Of a stretch of DNA of 64,000 nt, positions 26,822 through 34,239 are shown in pieces. Each line of letters starts with the position of its first letter. Position 1 is the stretch's first letter. The notes under the pieces were generated by a model. The model saw only the letters and a program-made list of their open reading frames with translations, was not told where the DNA came from and made no database searches. The stretch is taken from the NCBI GenBank assembly GCA_031296935.1, contig JAVDPD010000027.1, forward strand, positions 17,883-81,882, written 5' to 3'. The DNA is from Cerasicoccus maritimus (GTDB lineage: Bacteria; Verrucomicrobiota; Verrucomicrobiia; Opitutales; Cerasicoccaceae). The translations under genes were made by a program, and so were the position numbers.

Positions 26822-26919
26822 GGTAACGAAACCAGTAATATAAGGGTAACAAAAGCGTAATGTAATGTTACTGCCTTTCTCTGGTAACCTGCTAGTTGTC
26901 AGCGGGTTACTCGGGTGAC
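26822..26919. repeat. GGTAAC iteron-like repeats (candidate replication or operator region)
   Basis: GGTAAC occurs at 26822, 26845 and 26883; GGTTAC at 26905, GGTGAC at 26914, and the reverse GTTAC at 26867. Starts are mostly 22-23 nt apart, about two helix turns. Two copies continue as GGTAACGAAA and GGTAACAAAA. The cluster fills the 335-nt gap between the RHH gene (26647) and the gene starting at 26983, with no coding signal in it. It could be a plasmid-type origin with iterons, or an operator array for the RHH protein. Confidence 0.5.
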
Positions 26920-26982
26920 GAAAGTCGAATAGTACCAATTTCGCAGGATTGGTCAGGCAGGTCCAGGATGGGTGGATGGAAC

Positions 26983-27231
26983 ATGGAGCGACGGGTATTG
27001 GAAAACGGTAATGTGCAGCTAAGTCTGGACAAGAATGGCGGATCGGTATTGGCAAGGTTGACAGTCGAACATGGCTGCGCCCGTTCGGCGGTGAGTCTCT
27101 CTGGTTACCGGGATGTGCTCAGCGCCCTTGCAGTTCTGGAATCGACGTTGAAGCATTTGATTGAGGAAGAACGACGGGAGATTGCGGAGGCGATTGATTC
27201 CAGTAGAGTGGATTTCGAAGGTGCGCCGTGA
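26983..27231 (+). CDS. Small hypothetical protein (82 aa)
   Basis: 82 residues from ATG 26983, with GGTGGATGGAAC just upstream. In-frame ATG 26968 and an upstream start at 26896 are also possible. The first half is beta-like (RRVLENGNVQLSLDKNGGSV), the second a helix (SALAVLESTLKHLIEEERRE). No family recognised. It follows the GGTAAC repeat block and faces the exonuclease gene. Confidence 0.5.
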   Translation: MERRVLENGNVQLSLDKNGGSVLARLTVEHGCARSAVSLSGYRDVLSALAVLESTLKHLIEEERREIAEAIDSSRVDFEGAP

Positions 27232-27253
27232 AGCCGAATTTTTGTTCGCTTCG

Positions 27254-27895
27254 CTATGGCAAAGCCTGTTCGAATGACCCGAGATCGAAGCTCAGTGTGC
27301 TCGCGTCAAATTGTGGTTTTGTGGCCCGTGTTTCCTGGAATAATAGCTTGGCTTCCGCCCACTCGACTAGTGCATCGGCCAGTGCGAAGAGATTGCGCAC
27401 ATCCGCTGCCGCATAACTGAGCAGTTGTTCGAGGGCTTCCTGGTCATTGTGCAATTGATATTGCCGCCAGAGATGATGCGTTCTGCCGGTTGCGGAGGCG
27501 GCTTCATTTGGCCTGGCAATGCCCAGCACCCGTTCCAGTGTTTTTAGGCTGCCGTGTAGGCCGATGGCTTGCGCGAGTAACAGGAGGTCGAGGACCGGAG
27601 TGTTTACTGGGAGTGCTCCGGGCTGCTCGGCCTTGAGTTTGGGCAGGTCATGTTTGAGTCCGTTGTAGGTGAGTATCAGTGATGCGGTTCGCAGTTCGGT
27701 TGCAATGGACTTGCTGGGCAACGCGGGATGTTTGGCAAACTGCACGGTCTCGGCGGAACCATTGGGGTGCTGCTTGCAAAGCGAAAGAACGGAGATTGGT
27801 CCGTCGATGGACTCGGTCTCGATGTCGAGAGCGACCGCATGGTCTTTATGTTTTTTGTAGAGTTCGCAGTAATACCGCACCGATTGCCTCACCAT
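27254..27895 (-). CDS. YprB-like RNase H-fold 3'-5' exonuclease
   Basis: 213 residues from ATG 27895, chosen because a TATATAT box is centred 27 nt upstream; an earlier in-frame ATG at 27913 lies too close to it. DEDD-family motifs are present: ALDIETES (ExoI, DxE), LTYNGLKHDLPKL (ExoII, N...D), and YAAADVRNLFALADALV (ExoIII, D). This pattern matches the YprB/RNase_H_2 group of single-stranded nucleic-acid exonucleases. It stands in a minus-strand block with a winged-helix gene, a Bax1-like nuclease and an XPB helicase, which suggests DNA repair or defence. A similar promoter precedes the neighbouring gene. Confidence 0.75.
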   Translation of the reverse strand: MVRQSVRYYCELYKKHKDHAVALDIETESIDGPISVLSLCKQHPNGSAETVQFAKHPALPSKSIATELRTASLILTYNGLKHDLPKLKAEQPGALPVNTPVLDLLLLAQAIGLHGSLKTLERVLGIARPNEAASATGRTHHLWRQYQLHNDQEALEQLLSYAAADVRNLFALADALVEWAEAKLLFQETRATKPQFDASTLSFDLGSFEQALP

Positions 27896-27916
27896 GAGTG
27901 GGTATTTAGGCAAACT

Positions 27917-27951
27917 GGTATATATGGTTTTCGGCTGTAGGTGACCAGTGG
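27917..27951 (-). promoter_or_regulatory. Duplicated TATA-like promoter element, copy 1
   Basis: A 35-nt unit repeated at 28311-28345 with one mismatch. On the minus strand it reads from CCACTGG through CGAAAACCATATATACC. The TATATAT core is centred 27 nt upstream of the exonuclease ATG (27895). Either an archaeal BRE-plus-TATA arrangement with leaderless mRNA, or a sigma-type promoter with TGGTCA and TATATA 18 nt apart. Confidence 0.6.
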
Positions 27952-27996
27952 GAACAGGTTGAAGTTATTATTTCGGTGTCAGGTGCTGGCGTTAGC

Positions 27997-28290
27997 TTAG
28001 AACTTTGAAGCGAGTTTTCGAATTTGCTGAAGACCTGCGATCTGGTCATGCATCTTCAATGGTGTGGCGCGGTATGTCCCAGCAGGTTTCTGCGCAATCG
28101 CCTCTTTGGTCAGTAATGCATCCAATATCTGTTTTGTTTCGGCAACAGGCAACTGTGTTGCTTTGGCAATTGTCTCCGCGTTTATTCCTTCGGTGTCTCT
28201 ACAGGTTTCGAATACGTGGGCTTCATTCATGGTAAGTGCATACCGCACCATGCTGTCGATGACATGTTCCTGTTGATCTGTGTTGGCCAT
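27997..28290 (-). CDS. Winged-helix DNA-binding protein
   Basis: 97 residues. The helix-turn-helix core INAETIAKATQLPVAETKQI and LDALLTKEAIAQKPAGTYRA forms a winged helix of the ArsR/TrmB/MarR style. No sensing domain is present. The TATA-like promoter 28311-28345 is centred 26 nt upstream of the ATG. It sits between the exonuclease and Bax1-like genes and shares its promoter sequence with the former, so the two are probably expressed together. Confidence 0.7.
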   Translation of the reverse strand: MANTDQQEHVIDSMVRYALTMNEAHVFETCRDTEGINAETIAKATQLPVAETKQILDALLTKEAIAQKPAGTYRATPLKMHDQIAGLQQIRKLASKF

Positions 28291-28310
28291 AGCACCATAT
28301 CAGTGCCTCA

Positions 28311-28345
28311 GGTATATATGGTTTTCGGCTGTAGGTGGCCAGTGG
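28311..28345 (-). promoter_or_regulatory. Duplicated TATA-like promoter element, copy 2
   Basis: Near-identical to 27917-27951 (one A/G difference). TATATAT core at 28313-28319, 26 nt upstream of ATG 28290. No Shine-Dalgarno lies between it and the start, so translation from a short or absent leader is implied. Confidence 0.6.
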
Positions 28346-28352
28346 CCGTTAT

Positions 28353-29519
28353 CTAAGGTCTGGTCGATTGCAGTGCTTCCAAGACGGCCTTCAACTGAAT
28401 CGACTTACCATAGCAGATTACCGGAAGATCGCTGGGCGGCAATTTTCCCGCCATTGATTTGGGAACCGCGAGAATGATGGGAATGTTTTTGAAGGTTCGC
28501 AAGGTTTCGAGTTTTCGGTTCCAGTAGGATTCGGTCCAGAACCCGGCGATTTCAAAGAAGACTTCTTTGCCGGATTTATGGACGCACACGAAGTCGGGGA
28601 CGAAGACTTTTTGATCTTGATGGAGAATACGTTCCTCGCGCATAAGTTGCCAGCCATCCCGGGACTGGTCACCCCACTTTTCCGCGAAGCTGGCTTCGAT
28701 GCTCGAATCAAATTCCTCATCCGGTGTGATGGTGCTGCGCAATCGACAGTCGGAGGTCAGGGTAAAACGTGGGTTGAAGGCTGTGTTCTTGAGCTTGATC
28801 GCAGCGTTTAGCCGCCAGTCCTGACAGGCCAGGAGCGCGGGCAGAAATCGCGCCATTGCCGAGCCGTAGCGGCGGGTTTCGCGCAGCACCGATGCGGGGC
28901 CATCGAGGAGTATCCGGTAGCCGCTATCGGTTTTATCGATAGTGTGCATGAGCCGGGCCAGCTTTGCCTGACGGATGACCTGCTTGAGATCGCGCGTAAC
29001 ATAGAGCTCCAGTTCAATCGCATCAAAGAGCACGCCTTGGGTTTGGGCGACGTTGTAACGGGCTAAGAGGTCTTCTGGCGATGCGTACCCTTCGAAACTG
29101 CTGAGGCGCTGAAAATGCAGGACGTCGGAGAAGAGGTTATCTTCGATGTCCTCCCAGGGGAGCTTGAGTGTTTCGGCAATGGCCGTTTTTACTTCTTGCT
29201 GTGGTTTCCCAAAGATGCTTTCGGTGGACTCGTAGATGAGCGGGTGACTCTTGGCGGCTAGCGCATAGACTTTCTGGCGCAGCTTCGTCCACTTATTTCC
29301 CCGTTCATAAGTCGCGCCCTCATCCAGCAGTTTTTGAAAGGCCGCGACGCGTTTGGGAGGACAATTGTCAACGTCATCGAAAAGGGCATCGATTCGTCGG
29401 TGCAGTTCTTTACGCGAGAGCCCGATTCCGGTGCGGTAGACATTCAGCATACGCTCTGCCAGCGGTAGATACTGCTTATTCTTTGCGCGTGATCCAGTCC
29501 GGTCGAACCTGCGGGCCAT
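28353..29519 (-). CDS. Bax1-like nuclease (DUF790)
   Basis: 388 residues from ATG 29519. The sequence matches the DUF790/Bax1 style: an N-terminal helical region, then a C-terminal restriction-like nuclease domain with FEFDSSIEASFAEKWG-type text (EEFDSSIEASFAEKW), VFVPDFVCVHKSGKEVFFEI (PD...ExK-like core, D and ExA) and AGFWTESYWNRKLETL. In archaea Bax1 is the partner nuclease of the XPB helicase; together they open and cut damaged or stalled DNA. The gene directly overlaps the XPB 3' end by 1 nt (TGATG), exactly the archaeal gene pair. Here the pair lies on a bacterial mobile element. Family call by pattern. Confidence 0.75.
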   Translation of the reverse strand: MARRFDRTGSRAKNKQYLPLAERMLNVYRTGIGLSRKELHRRIDALFDDVDNCPPKRVAAFQKLLDEGATYERGNKWTKLRQKVYALAAKSHPLIYESTESIFGKPQQEVKTAIAETLKLPWEDIEDNLFSDVLHFQRLSSFEGYASPEDLLARYNVAQTQGVLFDAIELELYVTRDLKQVIRQAKLARLMHTIDKTDSGYRILLDGPASVLRETRRYGSAMARFLPALLACQDWRLNAAIKLKNTAFNPRFTLTSDCRLRSTITPDEEFDSSIEASFAEKWGDQSRDGWQLMREERILHQDQKVFVPDFVCVHKSGKEVFFEIAGFWTESYWNRKLETLRTFKNIPIILAVPKSMAGKLPPSDLPVICYGKSIQLKAVLEALQSTRP

Positions 29520-30876
29520 CAAAGTGGTAATAAACTTCCTTTTTGGTAAGCATCGGTTCTTCGGCGTTTGCGGGAGCGTTGCACTTCTCCGGTATTATCG
29601 CAGACGATTTCGTAGAGAATGGCCTGAGCGTTGCCGCTGGGTCGCAGGATTCGTCCCAGCCGCTGGATGGCCTGCCGGGTGGTGGATTTTCCGCCGAGCA
29701 CGATGGCGATCTTGGCGGTTGGCACATCAATGCCCTCATCGAGCACCTGATTGGCGATGATCGCCTTGAATTTCCCTTCACGGTAGCCTTCAAGAATGAA
29801 GGCGCGTTCGTCGCTGTGGCAGTGATCGAGCAGGCAGGGAATCAGAAACCGGGAGGAGAGTTCATAGGCCATCTGGTTGGAGCCGGTGTAGATGAGGGTT
29901 TGCGCATCGGCGTGCAGGCATAAGAGTTCTTCGAGTATCACGATTTTGTTCGCCGCCCGGTCCTCAATGGCGGTGCGGGCTCGCTTGGCTTTCAGCGCTT
30001 TGCGGGCGGCAAGCTCCGTGGCGCTCTCGGCATACGCATCCTTCCAAGCAAAGTTTGGATCGTTTTTCGTTTATCGGCGACGAACTGCTGGATGATTTGT
30101 CCGAGCCGTGTGTATTCGATTCGTTCAATTTCGTGAGTTCAACGGGGATGCGTTTGACGCGATGTTTCGCCAATGAATCCGTTGGAACCTGATCGAGTGG
30201 CAGCATATAGATGATTGGGCCGATTAAGGATTCACAGTCGGTGCTTTCCGCTGGGGTTGCCGTCAGTCCCAATCGATACGGGGCCGCCGACATTCGCGCC
30301 GAATCGCCCAGCACGGGTCCTGGCAGGTGGTGGCATTCATCAAAGATCAGACACTGGAACTGGTTGCCCAGTTTGGGCATATGAATGCACGCGCTTTTAT
30401 AGGTGGTGACCGTGAGTGGCTGGAGGTGGAAATGGGTATCGCCAATGACGCCAATTTTGCAGTCGAAAGCTTGCTGGAGCCGTTCTTTCCATTGATACAT
30501 GAGCGCTTTGAGCGGACAGACAATAAGAACCGAACACTGTAGTTCTGCGATGATGGAAAGCGCCACTTCGGTTTTGCCGGTGCCAGTGGGCATGACCACC
30601 ATGCCACGCTTGTTTTGGAGCCATGCGCTCTTGGCCTCTTGCTGGTAGTCTCGCAATGGTTTGAGGTGTAGAGTGGACAGAGACGTTGGGAGCCATGCCG
30701 GGATTGTGTCGATGAACGGGATCCGTGTACTTTGGAGCGTGTGGTAATGGATGGCATCGCAGACAACCGCTGCGGGGATCCTCGTTCCAGTTGGCCGCTG
30801 TGCACAAGTCGCTCTCCAGCTCGAGGGGAGCACAGAGCGTTCCCTGATCGAAATGCAGTGTGGGCGGCGTTGGCAT
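29519..30876 (-). pseudogene. XPB-like DNA helicase, frameshifted at three points
   Basis: The helicase is recoverable across three frame changes. The N-terminus MPTPPTLHFDQGTLCAPLEL begins at ATG 30876. At a C run (30774-30777) one extra base shifts into LRDYQQEAKSAW and Walker A MPTGTGKTEVAL; then FDECHHLPG (motif II) and GLTATP (motif III). Near 30126 one G seems missing, giving EYTRLGQIIQQFVADKRK, and at an A run (30063-30067) one A seems missing, giving FAWKDAYAESATELAARK. The C-terminal half (29941 down) has the RecA-2 motifs QVLDEGIDVPTAKIAIVLGG and RQAIQRLGRILRP. Restored length is about 452 residues, normal for archaeal-type XPB. The breaks are all at homopolymers or doublets, so they may be sequencing errors. 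Confidence 0.8.
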
Positions 30877-30927
30877 CCTTCCAGTGGAAGATACTGGCCC
30901 GCTGATGTCGATACTCCTGTGGCGCCC

Positions 30928-31113
30928 TTATCGGTTACTGAGCTGTTCTCTGATCTGGAGTGCCCGTCGCTCAATCATGGCGCCCAGTTCGCTCAAGGTG
31001 TCAGGATCGATGGTGATGATGTTGCTATCGCACTGACCAAAGGCGTTGAGCAGGGAGCCAAACGTGGCGATTTCGGCGGCTAGCGTGTCAATCTGCTGGT
31101 CGATCTCATCCAT
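30928..31113 (-). CDS. Small helical hypothetical protein upstream of XPB
   Basis: 61 residues from ATG 31113 (MDEIDQQIDTLAAEIATFGS); an in-frame ATG at 31134 is also open. Acidic, helical, ending in RRALQIREQLSNR. Same strand as XPB and Bax1, 51 nt upstream of the XPB start. No recognised family; possibly an accessory subunit or just a leader ORF. Confidence 0.4.
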   Translation of the reverse strand: MDEIDQQIDTLAAEIATFGSLLNAFGQCDSNIITIDPDTLSELGAMIERRALQIREQLSNR

Positions 31114-31257
31114 TTTCGTTGACCAAGCAGGCAAGCTCCGTGCTAGTCGAGCCCCGAAAATAAGTATTTAGGCTCTGCCATATTAGGCGGTCTACTGCAT
31201 GGGGCGAAAGGTCTTTGCATTTTGATTCTAAGTTGACAGTGGGGTATTAGTATCCAC

Positions 31258-31354
31258 CTTGTTTCGCATTATCTTCTCCTACGGGAGATGGGGTAACAAG
31301 CAACGAGATAAAGTAGAAAACAATGACGGGCGGCTTAGGGGTAGGTCGCCCGTC
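31258..31354. ncRNA. Candidate structured RNA or oriT-like hairpin region
   Basis: Two strong hairpins in a gene-free stretch (31140-31399). First: CTTGTT (31258-31263) pairs with AACAAG (31295-31300) and encloses CTCC/GGAG with a 3-nt loop. Second: GACGGGCG (31325-31332) pairs perfectly with CGCCCGTC (31347-31354) around a 14-nt loop. Strand undetermined. Could be a small RNA, a transfer-origin hairpin region, or attenuator. No clear promoter was recognised. Confidence 0.35.
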
Positions 31355-31399
31355 TTCAATGTACGATTAGGAAAGGGGCAGGGGACTTCCCGATGGCCG

Positions 31400-31534
31400 T
31401 CACTGCTGATTGAGTAACTCTCGAAGGCTTTGGGCGATGTCGTGCAGTTCATTGGCAATCAGCAGATTGCTTGCGATAAGCCGTGCATCTGCTGGAATGT
31501 GTTCCAGATCCTTGACTGAATATTTTGCTGTCAT
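31400..31534 (-). CDS. Very small helical protein (44 aa)
   Basis: 44 codons plus stop, ATG 31534 (MTAKYSVKDLEHIPADARLI). The whole sequence is amphipathic helix. A palindromic TTATATATAA box lies about 31 nt upstream and is shared with the divergent winged-helix gene. Natural composition and promoter position support it, but it is too short for certainty. Confidence 0.4.
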   Translation of the reverse strand: MTAKYSVKDLEHIPADARLIASNLLIANELHDIAQSLRELLNQQ

Positions 31535-31560
31535 GTTGCATCGGTATATCGATGTAGCAG

Positions 31561-31570
31561 TTATATATAA
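31561..31570. promoter_or_regulatory. Palindromic TATA-like box between divergent small genes
   Basis: TTATATATAA is a perfect palindrome centred 25.5 nt before ATG 31591 (plus) and 31.5 nt before ATG 31534 (minus). No SD precedes either start. It is symmetrical and could serve both directions. Confidence 0.5.
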
Positions 31571-31590
31571 ACCTTCTCATTTCGTAGGTC

Positions 31591-31854
31591 ATGAGCTGGT
31601 ATGAATTTAAGGAAATCCACTGCACGCACTCGGTCCTGCAGCGATTGAGCACTGAGGCTGCAACGTATTCTAGGTTGTTTAAACTAACGCAGGTATCCCA
31701 CACCACCCTGCAACGGGTGCTGTCGGATTTGATTATTGCAAAGGCTATTGTGAAAATCTCTGCGAAAGAAACCCGGCGATTGTATGAGATTACGGCCAAA
31801 GGCAAGAAGCTTGATATACATCTGGATGCTGCGATGCGATTGTCTAAGAAGTGA
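31591..31854 (+). CDS. Winged-helix DNA-binding protein (87 aa)
   Basis: 87 residues. The helices VLQRLSTEAATYSRLFKLTQ and VSHTTLQRVLSDLIIAKAIV, with wing VKISAKETRRLYEITAKGKK, form a MarR/archaeal-type winged helix; the wing ends in the standard YEITAKGKKL. No ligand domain. The TATA-like box 31561-31570 lies 25.5 nt upstream. Likely a regulator of neighbouring element genes. Confidence 0.65.
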   Translation: MSWYEFKEIHCTHSVLQRLSTEAATYSRLFKLTQVSHTTLQRVLSDLIIAKAIVKISAKETRRLYEITAKGKKLDIHLDAAMRLSKK

Positions 31855-31871
31855 AACGCAACGCAGGCGAT

Positions 31872-32291
31872 CTACCGATCATTCGCTGGAACCAATTCCT
31901 TTGCGATATGCTGATGGAAGATGAGCAGCAGACCGTAGAGTATACGCAGTGCTTGAAATTCAATCGAGAATTCCTTGGTGTGAGCCATGTCTTTGGTGAG
32001 CTCATCTTCCCGGTGGCTGAGGGCTGCAAACACGCTCTCCCAATTCACAATCTGATAGGTTAGTTCACCGGTTTGGTCGTGGAACGTAATTTTTCGGTTG
32101 GTTAGTCGTTTGATGGCATCAAGGGTCCGTTGTCTGGATAGTTCAATGCAGGCTTGAACTTCTGCTTCGGTCGATCCCTTAAGCTTTTGCATCGCATTGT
32201 AGGTTTCCGCTTCGCCGAGCGTAAGGGGTAGCCTATCCATGTATGCGATCAGGGTCTGTAATTCCTTGATGACGATATCCAAGTAAATCAT
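31872..32291 (-). CDS. TrmB-like winged-helix protein
   Basis: 139 residues. LPLTLGEAETYNAMQKLKGS, VQACIELSRQRTLDAIKRLT and KITFHDQTGELTYQIVNWES follow the TrmB-family winged-helix pattern (LT..EA..Y..L) common in archaea. The C-terminal half is helical (FQALRILYGLLLIFHQHIAK), possibly a dimerisation domain. It faces the winged-helix gene on the plus strand and is convergent with it. A TTTATTAA box lies 28 nt before the ATG. Confidence 0.55.
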   Translation of the reverse strand: MIYLDIVIKELQTLIAYMDRLPLTLGEAETYNAMQKLKGSTEAEVQACIELSRQRTLDAIKRLTNRKITFHDQTGELTYQIVNWESVFAALSHREDELTKDMAHTKEFSIEFQALRILYGLLLIFHQHIAKELVPANDR

Positions 32292-32332
32292 GTATGCTCA
32301 AGGAATTGCAGCGTGTTAATAAATGTTGGTGC

Positions 32333-32587
32333 TTAGTGCATTTCTTTGGCTGTGTGTTGTTCGTAGTGCTGCGCTACCGTGAGGATAATATCGCTAAAGG
32401 TTGAGGAGAGTCCATTTTGCCGCAGGCGTTGTCCTATGTGCGTGAGTCTCTCGTAGAGGTCATCGGTGAGTGTGATTTCCCAGACATCCTCGGTGACTGC
32501 CTGGTAACTGCCGATGGACAGCTGTCCTCCATGCGCGTGCCGATCGAGTGCTTCCTTGGCCTTGTTGTTGATGTGGATTGTTTTCAT
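32333..32587 (-). CDS. Small hypothetical protein (84 aa)
   Basis: 84 residues starting MKTIHINNKAKEALDRHAHG, with a beta strand-like middle (EDVWEITLTDDLYERLTHIG) and a helical end (TFSDIILTVAQHYEQHTAKE). AAAAAGGA precedes the ATG. The layout resembles an RHH-type or antitoxin protein but no toxin partner is adjacent. Function unknown. Confidence 0.5.
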   Translation of the reverse strand: MKTIHINNKAKEALDRHAHGGQLSIGSYQAVTEDVWEITLTDDLYERLTHIGQRLRQNGLSSTFSDIILTVAQHYEQHTAKEMH

Positions 32588-32631
32588 GGTCCTTTTTGGG
32601 GCGAACCAAGGCGGGAAGCGTTGGAGTAGTC

Positions 32632-32811
32632 GAGCGCGAAAGCGCTCAAAGCTGCAAAAGGCGCTTCACTTGTTGAGTTTCAGCTAACCATTTGGAGCTT
32701 TGCCACGGATCGTGGACGCCCCGTCGTCTGTGTGTCGGTTGATGTCGTGACAGTTTTTACGGTTTCTTCCCTTGGATGGGTAAGGGGGCGAAACCAATCT
32801 GTTGTGATGGG
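32632..32811. repeat. 180-bp direct repeat, copy 1
   Basis: Nearly the same sequence appears at 33600-33779, roughly nine positions in ten alike by eye, offset 968. Contains a hairpin-capable stretch (GGTTTC/GAAACC enclosing CCCTT/AAGGG, about 32761-32795) and, on the minus strand, the last 18 codons (ending TAA 32759-32757) of a truncated copy of the gene at 33725. The repeats flank the PEP-CTERM gene 32881-33495. Confidence 0.75.
32757..32811 (-). pseudogene. Remnant of the 3' end of the gene at 33725
   Basis: Within repeat copy 1 the minus frame PSQQIGFAPLPIQGKKP* is nearly the same as the tail of the protein encoded at 33725-34093. No start or upstream part exists, so this is a left-over 3' fragment after a duplication or insertion. 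Confidence 0.5.
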
Positions 32812-32880
32812 AAGGATTCGTTTACATTATTATGACAGTCGCCGTCATTAAATTTATAGGCGACAGCTGAATCGTCGCCA

Positions 32881-33495
32881 CTATGCTTTGCGCCTGAGCA
32901 GCAAATATCCAAGGATTGCCAGTCCAAATATTAACGCATACTGGCCCGGTTCAGGTATCGGTTCCAAGCTTGCGGCTCCAGAGATTTCAGGCTTATGGGC
33001 TGAATCGCCAACCTTGATGAAAATCGAGGAGACACTGTTTCCCATTGCGATGCCAAAATCATTAAGATCAACACGAATTTCATTAATATTGGTGCCACCT
33101 TCTTGGAAGGAAAACACGGAGGCATAGACAATTGACATTGATTCCATCGAACCGACCGTGAGGGAGATGGTTTCTGGATTGGCTCCATACTCAAAGATGA
33201 CCAAGTCGTTTCCTGCTATATTTTTGATGGTGTTATCGATGAAATCGATTTGAACCGTTTCAGCACCCACGAACTCAACACCTGTGGTAAGATCGCTCCC
33301 TGAGAGGGCATCCGATATGCTTAATGCGCCACCATATATCAGTGGACTTCCCGTGCTTGACGCCGCATCGGCAAACGCATCATCTCGATAACTGGTAGTT
33401 CCCTTGATGATCACCGCATCTGCGATAGGGCATAGGATTTGGGCAATGCTAAAAGCTATTAGGAATTTTTGCACAGTGAACACGTATGAAAACAT
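32881..33495 (-). CDS. PEP-CTERM exported protein
   Basis: 204 residues. A hydrophobic N-terminus (about 10-28) is followed by a beta-rich ectodomain (TVQIDFIDNTIKNIAGNDLV, IFEYGANPETISLTVGSMES). The C-terminus PIPEPGQYALIFGLAILGYL plus LLRRKA is a classical PEP-CTERM anchor (PEP motif, membrane helix, basic end), processed by exosortase in Verrucomicrobia and other Gram-negatives. It is the only gene between the two 180-bp repeats. It is host-like in character and probably hitch-hiked into the element. Confidence 0.85.
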   Translation of the reverse strand: MFSYVFTVQKFLIAFSIAQILCPIADAVIIKGTTSYRDDAFADAASSTGSPLIYGGALSISDALSGSDLTTGVEFVGAETVQIDFIDNTIKNIAGNDLVIFEYGANPETISLTVGSMESMSIVYASVFSFQEGGTNINEIRVDLNDFGIAMGNSVSSIFIKVGDSAHKPEISGAASLEPIPEPGQYALIFGLAILGYLLLRRKA

Positions 33496-33599
33496 CGAGT
33501 AAGTTCAATATAATAAAGAAGCTATAGATAGGTATAAGAATCAGTTTATTCAATTAGTATTTGCTTTGTTATCCTGCCGGTTTGGATTTTTCTCTAGTT

Positions 33600-33779
33600 G
33601 AGCGAGAAGGGGCTCAAAGCTGCAAAAGGCGCTTCACTCAAGTACGTTTCAGCTAACCATTTGGATTGTTGCCACTATCGTGGACGCCTCGTCGTCTGCG
33701 TATCGGTTGATGCCGTGACAGTTGTTACGGTTTCTTCCCTTGGATGAGTAAGGGGGCGAAACCGATCTGTTGTGATGGA
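33600..33779. repeat. 180-bp direct repeat, copy 2
   Basis: Copy of 32632-32811. Here the stop codon at 33725 ends an intact frame (33725-34093) whose C-terminal 18 codons lie inside the repeat. The repeats might result from insertion of the PEP-CTERM gene together with part of the target, or from a tandem duplication later decayed. Confidence 0.75.
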
Positions 33780-34093
33780 GGATGATGCGTAGAACTGGTT
33801 TTAAAGCCAACGCCAATTGACAGTGGTACGCCTGCCTTTTCGAACATTGCTCTAAATGCGTGGATGGACACGGTCTGATCGCCAATTGAGACTTGGGTTG
33901 GATCTATGCACCCGGCATAGCAATAGATTTGGTTGCTACCTCGACCCATTGCGGTGAGATACTTTTCAAGGTCGGCAAAGGTCGTAAATACGCCCTTAGG
34001 ATACTCGCGCCCATCATCGGCAATATACGAGACAAGCGCCGCTCGCTGAACTGTCTGGCTACCTGGAACCGGGTTCAGGTTGACGAACGTCAT
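33725..34093 (-). CDS. Hypothetical protein ending in the repeat
   Basis: 122 residues from ATG 34093 (an ATG two codons earlier at 34099 is also in frame). Contains VQRAALVSYIADDGREYPKG and VFTTFADLEKYLTAMGRGSN, then a Cys-bearing piece YCYAGCIDPTQVSIGDQTVS. No known family. Its last 18 residues are encoded in the 180-bp repeat. Low to moderate support. Confidence 0.45.
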   Translation of the reverse strand: MTFVNLNPVPGSQTVQRAALVSYIADDGREYPKGVFTTFADLEKYLTAMGRGSNQIYCYAGCIDPTQVSIGDQTVSIHAFRAMFEKAGVPLSIGVGFKTSSTHHPPSQQIGFAPLLIQGKKP

Positions 34094-34239
34094 TTGCAAC
34101 AGGTCTTTACCAAAGGCGTAAGAACCGAAAATGACTTGGGTACAAAAAAGGAATACGAGTGCTGGTCACATTGCAAGGCTGACAGCGCCATCATCGCTTA
34201 GTGCCAAAAATTGTAGGCAGATAGCCTTCGATTCCGTGG

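Noticed and set aside
27917-28345. Reading the two 35-bp repeats as a CRISPR array
   Set aside because: Only two copies 394 nt apart, each in an intergenic space with a gene between them; no spacers and no cas genes.
32632-33779. The 180-bp repeats as insertion-sequence ends or integron attC sites
   Set aside because: They are direct, not inverted, no transposase or integron integrase is between or beside them, and the tail-of-gene content fits a duplication better.
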